Assembly: GCA_027574665.1 (NCBI GenBank) | Contig: CM050664.1 | Location: 20,514,774-20,578,773 of the forward strand | Direction: 5' to 3' | Source of the DNA: Rhynochetos jubatus | Taxonomy: Eukaryota > Chordata > Aves > Eurypygiformes > Rhynochetidae | Length of the DNA stretch: 64,000 nucleotides | Part shown: piece by piece, positions 22,401 through 34,200 of the stretch | Layout: each line of letters opens with the position of its first letter | How positions within the stretch are numbered: position 1 is the first letter of the stretch | The notes under the pieces: model-generated | What the model saw: the letters and a program-made list of their open reading frames with translations, nothing else | Told to the model about the DNA's origin: nothing | The model's database searches: none | Translations under genes and position numbers: made by a program

Positions 22401-24003
22401 TTAGGGTTAGGGTCCGGAGAACCAGAAAGCCCACAGCTCCAGGGATAATTGGGATTGCAAAGGCCTGCCAAGAGGAGCACGACACTGCACAGACATGGCT
22501 CTTTCCCCTGCTTTCCTAGCCAGAACCCAGGGGGGGCCGTGGCCGGAAACCGCGGTCGGCAACTTCTAGGGTTAGGGTTAGGGTTAGGGTCCGGAGAACC
22601 AGAAAGCCCACAGCTCCAGGGATAATTGGGATTGCAAAGGCCTGCCAAGAGGAGCACGACACTGCACAGACATGGCTCCTTCCCCAGCTTTCCTAGCCAG
22701 AACCCGGGGGGGCCATGCCCAGAAACCGCGGTCGGCAACTTCTAGGGTTAGGGTTAGGGTTAGGGTCCGGAGAACCAGAAAGCCCACAGCTCCAGGGATA
22801 ATTGGGATTGCAAAGGCCTGCCAAGAGGAGCACGACACTGCACAGACATGGCTCCTTCCCCAGCTTTCCTAGCCAGAACCCAGGGGGGGCTGTGGCCGGA
22901 AACCGCGGTCGGCAACTTGTAGGGTTAGGGTTAGGGTTAGGGTCCGGAGAACCAGAAAGCCCACAGCTCCAGGGATAATTGGGATTGCAAAGGCCTGCCA
23001 AGAGGAGCACGACACTGCACAGACATGGCTCCTTCCCCTGCTTTCCTAGCCAGAACCCGGGGGGGGCAGTGGCCGGAAACCGCGGTCGGCAACTTCTAGG
23101 GTTAGGGTTAGGGTTAGGGTCCGGAGAACCAGAAAGCCCACAGCTCCAGGGATAATTGGGATTGCAAAGGCCTGCCAAGAGGAGCATGACACTGCACAGA
23201 CATGGCTCCTTCCCCTGCTTTCCTAGCCAGAACCCGGGGGGGGCCGTGGCCGGAAACCGCGGTCGGCAACTTCTAGGGTTAGGGTTAGGGTTAGGGTCCG
23301 GAGAACCAGAAAGCCCACAGCTCCAGGGATAATTGGGATTGCAAAGGCCTGCCAAGAGGAGCACGACACTGCACAGACATGGCTCCTTCCCCTGCTTTCC
23401 TAGCCAGAACCCGGGGGGGGCAGTGGCCGGAAACCGCGGTCGGCAACCTCTAGGGTTAGGGTTAGGGTTAGGGTCCGGAGAACCAGAAAGCCCACAGCTC
23501 CAGGGATAATTGGGATTGCAAAGGCCTGCCAAGAGGAGCACGACACTGCACAGACATGGCTCCTTCCCCTGCTTTCCTAGCCAGAACCCGGGGGGGGCAG
23601 TGGCCGGAAACCGCGGTCGGCAACTTCTAGGGTTAGGGTTAGGGTTAGGGTCCGGAGAACCAGAAAGCCCACAGCTCCAGGGATAATTGGGATTGCAAAG
23701 GCCTGCCAAGAGGAGCACGACACTGCACAGACATGGCTCCTTCCCCTGCTTTCCTAGCCAGAACCCGGGGGGGGCCGTGGCCGGAAACCGCGGTCGGCAA
23801 CTTCTAGGGTTAGGGTTAGGGTTAGGGTCCGGAGAACCAGAAAGCCCACAGCTCCAGGGATAATTGGGATTGCAAAGGCCTGCCAAGAGGAGCACGACAC
23901 TGCACAGACATGGCTCCTTCCCCAGCTTTCCTAGCCAGAACCCGGGGGGGCCATGCCCAGAAACCGCGGTCGGCAACTTCTAGGGTTAGGGTTAGGGTTA
24001 GGG
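19421..24003 (+). repeat. Satellite mosaic without clear long-range order
   Basis: Only 177-bp satellite monomers are seen. Two-hexamer tracts end near 20129, 20648 and 21705. Single-copy oddities are TTTCGTAGCC in place of TTTCCTAGCC near 20400, a degenerate hexamer TTAAGG at 22395-22400, GGCTCTTTCC near 22500, AACTTGTAGGG near 22918, and CATGACAC in place of CACGACAC near 23187. CAGTGG and CCGTGG monomers alternate without a period I could establish by eye. Confidence 0.75.
22395..22400 (+). repeat. Degenerate telomere hexamer TTAAGG
   Basis: A single TTAAGG lies in place of the first complete TTAGGG of the tract. It breaks one GGG run, so this monomer has only three intact runs, and it removes YTAGGGTTR matches. 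Confidence 0.9.
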
Positions 24004-24334
24004 TCCGGAGAACCAGAAAGCCCACAGCTCCAGGGATAATTGGGATTGCAAAGGCCTGCCAAGAGGAGCACGACACTGCACAGACATGGCTCCTTCCCCT
24101 GCTTTCCTAGCCAGAACCCGGGGGGGGCCGTGGCCGGAAACCGCGGTCGGCAACTTCTAGGGTTAGGGTTAGGGTTAGGGTCCGGAGAACCAGAAAGCCC
24201 ACAGCTCCAGGGATAATTGGGATTGCAAAGGCCTGCCAAGAGGAGCACGGCACTGCACAGACATGGCTCCTTCCCCTGCTTTCCTAGCCAGAACCCGGGG
24301 GGGGGCAGTGGCCGGAAACCGCGGTCGGCAACTT

Positions 24335-24364
24335 CTAGGGTTAGGGTTAGGGTTAGGGTTAGGG
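24335..24364 (+). repeat. Expanded telomeric tract: TAGGG + (TTAGGG)4
   Basis: One of only two tracts in the window with four complete TTAGGG hexamers; the other is 538 bp to the right. It gives five GGG runs and four YTAGGGTTR matches. Confidence 0.95.
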
Positions 24365-24872
24365 TCCGGAGAACCAGAAAGCCCACAGCTCCAGGGATAA
24401 TTGGGATTGCAAAGGCCTGCCAAGAGGAGCACGACACTGCACAGACATGGCTCCTTCCCCAGCTTTCCTAGCCAGAACCCAGGGGGGGGTGTGGCCGGAA
24501 ACCACGGTCGGCAACTTCTAGGGTTAGGGTTAGGGTTAGGGTCCGGAGAACCAGAAAGCCCACAGCTCCAGGGATAATTGGGATTGCAAAGGCCTGCCAA
24601 GAGGAGCACGACACTGCACAGACATGGCTCCTTCCCCTGCTTTCCTAGCCAGAACCCGGGGGGGGCCGTGGCCGGAAACCGCGGTCGGCAACTTCTAGGG
24701 TTAGGGTTAGGGTTAGGGTCCGGAGAACCAGAAAGCCCACAGCTCCAGGGATAATTGGGATTGCAAAGGCCTGCCAAGAGGAGCACGGCACTGCACAGAC
24801 ATGGCTCCTTCCCCTGCTTTCCTAGCCAGAACCCGGGGGGGGGCAGTGGCCGGAAACCGCGGTCGGCAACTT

Positions 24873-24902
24873 CTAGGGTTAGGGTTAGGGTTAGGGTTAG
24901 GG
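24873..24902 (+). repeat. Expanded telomeric tract: TAGGG + (TTAGGG)4, duplicate copy
   Basis: Same expanded tract as at 24335-24364, in the second copy of the 538-bp duplication. Its flanking variants are identical (G9/CAGTGG to the left, CCCAGG/GTGTGG/CCACGG to the right), which shows it arose by duplication and not by independent slippage. Confidence 0.95.
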
Positions 24903-25256
24903 TCCGGAGAACCAGAAAGCCCACAGCTCCAGGGATAATTGGGATTGCAAAGGCCTGCCAAGAGGAGCACGACACTGCACAGACATGGCTCCTTCCCCAG
25001 CTTTCCTAGCCAGAACCCAGGGGGGGGTGTGGCCGGAAACCACGGTCGGCAACTTCTAGGGTTAGGGTTAGGGTTAGGGTCCGGAGAACCAGAAAGCCCA
25101 CAGCTCCAGGGATAATTGGGATTGCAAAGGCCTGCCAAGAGGAGCACGACACTGCACAGACATGGCTCCTTCCCCTGCTTTCCTAGCCAGAACCCGGGGG
25201 GGGCCGTGGCCGGAAACCGCGGTCGGCAACTTCTAGGGTTAGGGTTAGGGTTAGGG

Positions 25257-25964
25257 TCCGGAGAACCAGAAAGCCCACAGCTCCAGGGATAATTGGGATT
25301 GCAAAGGCCTGCCAAGAGGAGCACGACACTGCACAGACATGGCTCCTTCCCCTGCTTTCCTAGCCAGAACCCGGGGGGGGCCGTGGCCGGAAACCGCGGT
25401 CGGCAACTTCTAGGGTTAGGGTTAGGGTTAGGGTCCGGAGAACCAGAAAGCCCACAGCTCCAGGGATAATTGGGATTGCAAAGGCCTGCCAAGAGGAGCA
25501 CGACACTGCACAGACATGGCTCCTTCCCCTGCTTTCCTAGCCAGAACCCGGGGGGGGCCGTGGCCGGAAACCGCGGTCGGCAACTTCTAGGGTTAGGGTT
25601 AGGGTTAGGGTCCGGAGAACCAGAAAGCCCACAGCTCCAGGGATAATTGGGATTGCAAAGGCCTGCCAAGAGGAGCACGACACTGCACAGACATGGCTCC
25701 TTCCCCTGCTTTCCTAGCCAGAACCCGGGGGGGGCCGTGGCCGGAAACCGCGGTCGGCAACTTCTAGGGTTAGGGTTAGGGTTAGGGTCCGGAGAACCAG
25801 AAAGCCCACAGCTCCAGGGATAATTGGGATTGCAAAGGCCTGCCAAGAGGAGCACGACACTGCACAGACATGGCTCCTTCCCCTGCTTTCCTAGCCAGAA
25901 CCCGGGGGGGGCCGTGGCCGGAAACCGCGGTCGGCAACTTCTAGGGTTAGGGTTAGGGTTAGGG
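25257..25964 (+). repeat. Run of four near-identical commonest-type monomers
   Basis: Four consecutive 177-bp monomers (starts 25257, 25434, 25611 and 25788) all carry CCTGC, CCCG-G7, CCGTGG and CCGCGG, and I saw no difference between them. This is consistent with recent local amplification of a single monomer. Nothing else is seen. Confidence 0.8.
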
Positions 25965-28963
25965 TCCGGAGAACCAGAAAGCCCACAGCTCCAGGGATAA
26001 TTGGGATTGCAAAGGCCTGCCAAGAGGAGCACGACACTGCACAGACATGGCTCCTTCCCCAGCTTTCCTAGCCAGAACCCAGGGGGGGGTGTGGCCGGAA
26101 ACCACGGTCGGCAACTTCTAGGGTTAGGGTTAGGGTTAGGGTCCGGAGAACCAGAAAGCCCACAGCTCCAGGGATAATTGGGATTGCAAAGGCCTGCCAA
26201 GAGGAGCACGACACTGCACAGACATGGCTCCTTCCCCTGCTTTCCTAGCCAGAACCCGGGGGGGGCCGTAGCCGGAAACCGCGGTTGGCAACTTCTAGGG
26301 TTAGGGTTAGGGTTAGGGTCCGGAGAACCAGAAAGCCCACAGCTCCAGGGATAATTGGGATTGCAAAGGCCTGCCAAGAGGAGCACGACACTGCACAGAC
26401 ATGGCTCCTTCCCCAGCTTTCCTAGCCAGAACCCGGGGGGGGCCGTGGCCGGAAACCGCGGTCGGCAACTTCTAGGGTTAGGGTTAGGGTTAGGGTCCGG
26501 AGAACCAGAAAGCCCACAGCTCCAGGGATAATTGGGATTGCAAAGGCCTGCCAAGAGGAGCACGACACTGCACAGACATGGCTCCTTCCCCTGCTTTCCT
26601 AGCCAGAACCCAGGGGGGGCCGTGGCCGGAAAACGCGGTCGGCAACTTCTAGGGTTAGGGTTAGGGTTAGGGTCCGGAGAACCAGAAAGCCCACAGCTCC
26701 AGGGATAATTGGGATTGCAAAGGCCTGCCAAGAGGAGCACGGCACTGCACAGACATGGCTCCTTCCCCTGCTTTCCTAGCCAGAACCCGGGGGGGGCAGT
26801 GGCCGGAAACCGCGGTCGGCAACTTCTAGGGTTAGGGTTAGGGTTAGGGTCCGGAGAACCAGAAAGCCCACAGCTCCAGGGATAATTGGGATTGCAAAGG
26901 CCTGCCAAGAGGAGCACGACACTGCACAGACATGGCTCCTTCCCCTGCTTTCCTAGCCAGAACCCAGGGGGGGCCGTGGCCGGAAACCGCGGTCGGCAAG
27001 TTCTAGGGTTAGGGTTAGGGTTAGGGTCCGGAGAACCAGAAAGCCCACAGCTCCAGGGATAATTGGGATTGCAAAGGCCTGCCAAGAGGAGCACGACACT
27101 GCACAGACATGGCTCCTTCCCCTGCTTTCCTAGCCAGAACCCGGGGGGGGCCGTGGCCGGAAACCGCGGTCGGCAACTTCTAGGGTTAGGGTTAGGGTCC
27201 GGAGAACCAGAAAGCCCACAGCTCCAGGGATAATTGGGATTGCAAAGGCCTGCCAAGAGGAGCACGACACTGCACAGACATGGCTCCTTCCCCTGCTTTC
27301 CTAGCCAGAACCCGGGGGGGGGCGTGGCCGGAAACCGCGGTCGGCAACTTCTAGGGTTAGGGTTAGGGTTAGGGTCCGGAGAACCAGAAAGCCCACAGCT
27401 CCAGGGATAATTGGGATTGCAAAGGCCTGCCAAGAGGAGCACGACACTGCACAGACATGGCTCCTTCCCCTGCTTTCCTAGCCAGAACCCAGGGGGGGGC
27501 AGTGGCCGGAAACCGCGGTCGGCAACTTCTAGGGTTAGGGTTAGGGTTAGGGTCCGGAGAACCAGAAAGCCCACAGCTCCAGGGATAATTGGGATTGCAA
27601 AGGCCTGCCAAGAGGAGCACGACACTGCACAGACATGGCTCCTTCCCCTGCTTTCCTAGCCAGAACCCGGGGGGGGCCGTGGCCGGAAACCGCGGTCGGC
27701 AACTTCTAGGGTTAGGGTTAGGGTTAGGGTCCGGAGAACCAGAAAGCCCACAGCTCCAGGGATAATTGGGATTGCAAAGGCCTGCCAAGAGGAGCACGAC
27801 ACTGCACAGACATGGCTCCTTCCCCAGCTTTCCTAGCCAGAACCCAGGGGGGGGTGTGGCCGGAAACCACGGTCGGCAACTTCTAGGGTTAGGGTTAGGG
27901 TTAGGGTCCGGAGAACCAGAAAGCCCACAGCTCCAGGGATAATTGGGATTGCAAAGGCCTGCCAAGAGGAGCACGACACTGCACAGACATGGCTCCTTCC
28001 CCTGCTTTCCTAGCCAGAACCCGGGGGGGGCCGTAGCCGGAAACCGCGGTTGGCAACTTCTAGGGTTAGGGTTAGGGTTAGGGTCCGGAGAACCAGAAAG
28101 CCCACAGCTCCAGGGATAATTGGGATTGCAAAGGCCTGCCAAGAGGAGCACGACACTGCACAGACATGGCTCCTTCCCCAGCTTTCCTAGCCAGAACCCG
28201 GGGGGGGCCGTGGCCGGAAACCGCGGTCGGCAACTTCTAGGGTTAGGGTTAGGGTTAGGGTCCGGAGAACCAGAAAGCCCACAGCTCCAGGGATAATTGG
28301 GATTGCAAAGGCCTGCCAAGAGGAGCACGACACTGCACAGACATGGCTCCTTCCCCTGCTTTCCTAGCCAGAACCCAGGGGGGGCCGTGGCCGGAAACCG
28401 CGGTCGGCAAGTTCTAGGGTTAGGGTTAGGGTTAGGGTCCGGAGAACCAGAAAGCCCACAGCTCCAGGGATAATTGGGATTGCAAAGGCCTGCCAAGAGG
28501 AGCACGACACTGCACAGACATGGCTCCTTCCCCTGCTTTCCTAGCCAGAACCCGGGGGGGGCCGTGGCCGGAAACCGCGGTCGGCAACTTCTAGGGTTAG
28601 GGTTAGGGTCCGGAGAACCAGAAAGCCCACAGCTCCAGGGATAATTGGGATTGCAAAGGCCTGCCAAGAGGAGCACGACACTGCACAGACATGGCTCCTT
28701 CCCCTGCTTTCCTAGCCAGAACCCGGGGGGGGGCGTGGCCGGAAACCGCGGTCGGCAACTTCTAGGGTTAGGGTTAGGGTTAGGGTCCGGAGAACCAGAA
28801 AGCCCACAGCTCCAGGGATAATTGGGATTGCAAAGGCCTGCCAAGAGGAGCACGACACTGCACAGACATGGCTCCTTCCCCTGCTTTCCTAGCCAGAACC
28901 CAGGGGGGGGCAGTGGCCGGAAACCGCGGTCGGCAACTTCTAGGGTTAGGGTTAGGGTTAGGG
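25965..28963 (+). repeat. 10-monomer block (1765 bp) followed by an 8-monomer derivative
   Basis: The GTGTGG/CCACGG monomer at 25965 and the next monomer with CCGTAGCC and CGGTTGG recur exactly 1765 bp later (27730 and 27907; the GTA landmark is at 26268 and 28033). Further on, the G9 CAGTGG monomer at 27375 recurs at 28786, only 1411 bp later. The second copy is therefore two monomers (354 bp) shorter. It lacks a CACGGCAC/CAGTGG monomer (26673) and one neighbour; its monomer at 28261 matches the 26850 type (CCCAGG with AAGTTC). This is what unequal exchange between copies would leave. Confidence 0.8.
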
Positions 28964-31259
28964 TCCGGAGAACCAGAAAGCCCACAGCTCCAGGGATAAT
29001 TGGGATTGCAAAGGCCTGCCAAGAGGAGCACGACACTGCACAGACATGGCTCCTTCCCCAGCTTTCCTAGCCAGAACCCGGGGGGGGCAGTGGCCGGAAA
29101 CCGCGGTCGGCAACTTCTAGGGTTAGGGTTAGGGTTAGGGTCCGGAGAACCAGAAAGCCCACAGCTCCAGGGATAATTGGGATTGCAAAGGCCTGCCAAG
29201 AGGAGCACGACACTGCACAGACATGGCTCCTTCCCCTGCTTTCCTAGCCAGAACCCGGGGGGGGCCGTGGCCGGAAACCGCGGTCGGCAACTTCTAGGGT
29301 TAGGGTTAGGGTCCGGAGAACCAGAAAGCCCACAGCTCCAGGGATAATTGGGATTGCAAAGGCCTGCCAAGAGGAGCACGACACTGCACAGACATGGCTC
29401 CTTCCCCTGCTTTCCTAGCCAGAACCCGGGGGGGGGCAGTGGCCGGAAACCGCGGTCGGCAACTTCTAGGGTTAGGGTTAGGGTTAGGGTCCGGAGAACC
29501 AGAAAGCCCACAGCTCCAGGGATAATTGGGATTGCAAAGGCCTGCCAAGAGGAGCACGACACTGCACAGACATGGCTCCTTCCCCTGCTTTCCTAGCCAG
29601 AACCCGGGGGGGGCCGTGGCCGGAAACCGCGGTCGGCAACTTCTAGGGTTAGGGTTAGGGTTAGGGTCCGGAGAACCAGAAAGCCCACAGCTCCAGGGAT
29701 AATTGGGATTGCAAAGGCCTGCCAAGAGGAGCACGACACTGCACAGACATGGCTCCTTCCCCAGCTTTCCTAGCCAGAACCCGGGGGGGGCCGTGGCCGG
29801 AAACCGCGGTCGGCAACTTCTAGGGTTAGGGTTAGGGTTAGGGTCCGGAGAACCAGAAAGCCCACAGCTCCAGGGATAATTGGGATTGCAAAGGCCTGCC
29901 AAGAGGAGCACGACACTGCACAGACATGGCTCCTTCCCCAGCTTTCCTAGCCAGAACTCAGGGGGGGCCGTGGCCGGAAACCGCGGTCGGCAACTTCTAG
30001 GGTTAGGGTTAGGGTTAGGGTCCGGAGAACCAGAAAGCCCACAGCTCCAGGGATAATTGGGATTGCAAAGGCCTGGCAAGAGGAGCACGACACTGCACAG
30101 ACATGGCTCCTTCCCCTGCTTTCCTAGCCAGAACCCAGGGGGGGCCGTGGCCGGAAACCGCGGTCGGCAACTTCTAGGGTTAGGGTTAGGGTTAGGGTCC
30201 GGAGAACCAGAAAGCCCACAGCTCCAGGGATAATTGGGATTGCAAAGGCCTGCCAAGAGGAGCACGACACTGCACAGACATGGCTCCTTCCCCAGCTTTC
30301 CTAGCCAGAACCCGGGGGGGGCCGTGGCCGGAAACCGCGGTCGGCAACTTCTAGGGTTAGGGTTAGGGTTAGGGTCCGGAGAACCAGAAAGCCCACAGCT
30401 CCAGGGATAATTGGGATTGCAAAGGCCTGCCAAGAGGAGCACGACACTGCACAGACATGGCTCCTTCCCCTGCTTTCCTAGCCAGAACCCAGGGGGGGCC
30501 GTGGCCGGAAACCGCGGTCGGCAACTTCTAGGGTTAGGGTTAGGGTTAGGGTCCGGAGAACCAGAAAGCCCACAGCTCCAGGGATAATTGGGATTGCAAA
30601 GGCCTGCCAAGAGGAGCACGACACTGCACAGACATGGCTCCTTCCCCTGCTTTCCTAGCCAGAACCCAGGGGGGGCCGTGGCCGGAAACCGCGGTCGGCA
30701 ACTTCTAGGGTTAGGGTTAGGGTTAGGGTCCGGAGAACCAGAAAGCCCACAGCTCCAGGGATAATTGGGATTGCAAAGGCCTGCCAAGAGGAGCACGACA
30801 CTGCACAGACATGGCTCCTTCCCCTGCTTTCCTAGCCAGAACCCGGGGGGGGGCGTGGCCGGAAACCGCGGTCGGCAACTTCTAGGGTTAGGGTTAGGGT
30901 TAGGGTCCGGAGAACCAGAAAGCCCACAGCTCCAGGGATAATTGGGATTGCAAAGGCCTGCCAAGAGGAGCACGACACTGCACCGACATGGCTCCTTCCC
31001 CTGCTTTCCTAGCCAGAACCCGGGGGGGGCAGTGGCCGGAAACCGCGGTCGGCAACTTCTAGGGTTAGGGTTAGGGTTAGGGTCCGGAGAACCAGAAAGC
31101 CCACAGCTCCAGGGATAATTGGGATTGCAAAGGCCTGCCAAGAGGAGCACGACACTGCACAGACATGGCTCCTTCCCCAGCTTTCCTAGCCAGAACCCAG
31201 GGGGGGCCGTGGCCGGAAACCGCGGTCGGCAACTTCTAGGGTTAGGGTTAGGGTTAGGG
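28964..31259 (+). repeat. Satellite monomers, no long-range order resolved
   Basis: Ordinary monomers only. A two-hexamer tract ends near 29311. Single-copy variants include AGAACTCAGG near 29954, GCCTGGCAAG near 30073 and the leftmost CACCGAC monomer of the right-hand type near 30982. No gene or foreign insertion is seen. Confidence 0.75.
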
Positions 31260-34200
31260 TCCGGAGAACCAGAAAGCCCACAGCTCCAGGGATAATTGGG
31301 ATTGCAAAGGCCTGCCAAGAGGAGCACGACACTGCACAGACATGGCTCCTTCCCCTGTTTTCCTAGCCAGAACCCGGGGGGGGGCAGTGGCCGGAAACCG
31401 CGGTCGGCAACTTCTAGGGTTAGGGTTAGGGTTAGGGTCCGGAGAACCAGAAAGCCCACAGCTCCAGGGATAATTGGGATTGCAAAGGCCTGCCAAGAGG
31501 AGCACGACACTGCACAGACATGGCTCCTTCCCCAGCTTTCCTAGCCAGAACCCGGGGGGGGCAGTGGCCGGAAACCGCGGTCGGCAACTTCTAGGGTTAG
31601 GGTTAGGGTTAGGGTCCGGAGAACCAGAAAGCCCACAGCTCCAGGGATAATTGGGATTGCAAAGGCCTGCCAAGAGGAGCACGACACTGCACAGACATGG
31701 CTCCTTCCCCTGCTTTCCTAGCCAGGACCCGGGGGGGGCAGTGGCCGGAAACCGCGGTCGGCAACTTCTAGGGTTAGGGTTAGGGTTAGGGTCCGGAGAA
31801 CCAGAAAGCCCACAGCTCCAGGGATAATTGGGATTGCAAAGGCCTGCCAAGAGGAGCACGACACTGCACAGACATGGCTCCTTCCCCTGCTTTCCTAGCC
31901 AGAACCCGGGGGGGGCCGTGGCCGGAAACCGCGGTCGGCAACTTCTAGGGTTAGGGTTAGGGTTAGGGTCCGGAGAACCGGAAAGCCCACAGCTCCAGGG
32001 ATAATTGGGATTGCAAAGGCCTGCCAAGAGGAGCACGACACTGCACAGACATGGCTCCTTCCCCTGCTTTCCTAGCCAGAACCCAGGGGGGGCCGTGGCC
32101 GGAAACCGCGGTCGGCAACTTCTAGGGTTAGGGTTAGGGTTAGGGTCCGGAGAACCAGAAAGCCCACAGCTCCAGGGATAATTGGGATTGCAAAGGCCTG
32201 CCAAGAGGAGCACGACACTGCACAGACATGGCTCCTTCCCCTGCTTTCCTAGCCAGAACCCAGGGGGGGCAGTGGCCGGAAACCGCGGTCGGCAACTTCT
32301 AGGGTTAGGGTTAGGGTTAGGGTCCGGAGAACCAGAAAGCCCACAGCTCCAGGGATAATTGGGATTGCAAAGGCCTGCCAAGAGGAGCACGACACTGCAC
32401 AGACATGGCTCCTTCCCCTGCTTTCCTAGCCAGAACCCGGGGGGGGCCGTGGCCGGAAACCGCGGTCGGCAACTTCTAGGGTTAGGGTTAGGGTTAGGGT
32501 CCGGAGAACCAGAAAGCCCACAGCTCCAGGGATAATTGGGATTGCAAAGGCCTGCCAAGAGGAGCACGACACTGCACAGACATGGCTCCTTCCCCTGCTT
32601 TCCTAGCCAGAACCCGGGGGGGGCAGTGGCCGGAAACCGCGGTCGGCAACTTCTAGGGTTAGGGTTAGGGTTAGGGTCCGGAGAACCAGAAAGCCCACAG
32701 CTCCAGGGATAATTGGGATTGCAAAGGCCTGCCAAGAGGAGCACGACACTGCACAGACATGGCTCCTTCCCCAGCTTTCCTAGCCAGAACCCGGGGGGGG
32801 CCGTGGCCGGAAACCGCGGTCGGCAACTTCTAGGGTTAGGGTTAGGGTTAGGGTCCGGAGAACCAGAAAGCCCACAGCTCCAGGGATAATTGGGATTGCA
32901 AAGGCCTGCCAAGAGGAGCACGACACTGCACAGACATGGCTCCTTCCCCTGCTTTCCTAGCCAGAACCCAGGGGGGGCCGTGGCCGGAAACCGCGGTCGG
33001 CAACTTCTAGGGTTAGGGTTAGGGTTAGGGTCCGGAGAACCAGAAAGCCCACAGCTCCAGGGATAATTGGGATTGCAAAGGCCTGCCAAGAGGAGCACGA
33101 CACTGCACAGACATGGCTCCTTCCCCTGCTTTCCTAGCCAGAACCCGGGGGGGGGCGTGGCCGGAAACCGCGGTCGGCAACTTCTAGGGTTAGGGTTAGG
33201 GTTAGGGTCCGGAGAACCAGAAAGCCCACAGCTCCAGGGATAATTGGGATTGCAAAGGCCTGCCAAGAGGAGCACGACACTGCACAGACATGGCTCCTTC
33301 CCCAGCTTTCCTAGCCAGAACCCAGGGGGGGCCGTGGCCGGAAACAGCGGTCGGCAACTTCTAGGGTTAGGGTTAGGGTTAGGGTCCGGAGAACCAGAAA
33401 GCCCACAGCTCCAGGGATAATTGGGATTGCAAAGGCCTGCCAAGAGGAGCACGACACTGCACAGACATGGCTCCTTCCCCTGTTTTCCTAGCCAGAACCC
33501 GGGGGGGGGCAGTGGCCGGAAACCGCGGTCGGCAACTTCTAGGGTTAGGGTTAGGGTTAGGGTCCGGAGAACCAGAAAGCCCACAGCTCCAGGGATAATT
33601 GGGATTGCAAAGGCCTGCCAAGAGGAGCACGACACTGCACAGACATGGCTCCTTCCCCAGCTTTCCTAGCCAGAACCCAGGGGGGGCAGTGGCCGGAAAC
33701 CGCGGTCGGCAACTTCTAGGGTTAGGGTTAGGGTTAGGGTCCGGAGAACCAGAAAGCCCACAGCTCCAGGGATAATTGGGATTGCAAAGGCCTGCCAAGA
33801 GGAGCACGACACTGCACAGACATGGCTCCTTCCCCTGCTTTCCTAGCCAGGACCCGGGGGGGGCAGTGGCCGGAAACCGCGGTCGGCAACTTCTAGGGTT
33901 AGGGTTAGGGTTAGGGTCCGGAGAACCAGAAAGCCCACAGCTCCAGGGATAATTGGGATTGCAAAGGCCTGCCAAGAGGAGCACGACACTGCACAGACAT
34001 GGCTCCTTCCCCTGCTTTCCTAGCCAGAACCCGGGGGGGGCCGTGGCCGGAAACCGCGGTCGGCAACTTCTAGGGTTAGGGTTAGGGTTAGGGTCCGGAG
34101 AACCGGAAAGCCCACAGCTCCAGGGATAATTGGGATTGCAAAGGCCTGCCAAGAGGAGCACGACACTGCACAGACATGGCTCCTTCCCCTGCTTTCCTAG

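Larger units (their letters stand above)
24004..25256 (+). repeat. 538-bp (3-monomer) tandem duplication with expanded telomeric tracts
   Basis: Monomer starts at 24181, 24365, 24542, 24719 and 24903 give steps of 184, 177, 177 and 184. The trio is a CACGGCAC/G9/CAGTGG monomer with an expanded tract, a CCCAGG/GTGTGG/CCACGG monomer, and a plain CCGTGG monomer. It occurs twice, 538 bp apart, and the plain monomer at 24004 extends the match leftward. The 184-bp members carry both an extra G and a fourth TTAGGG. The expansion therefore preceded the duplication. Confidence 0.9.
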
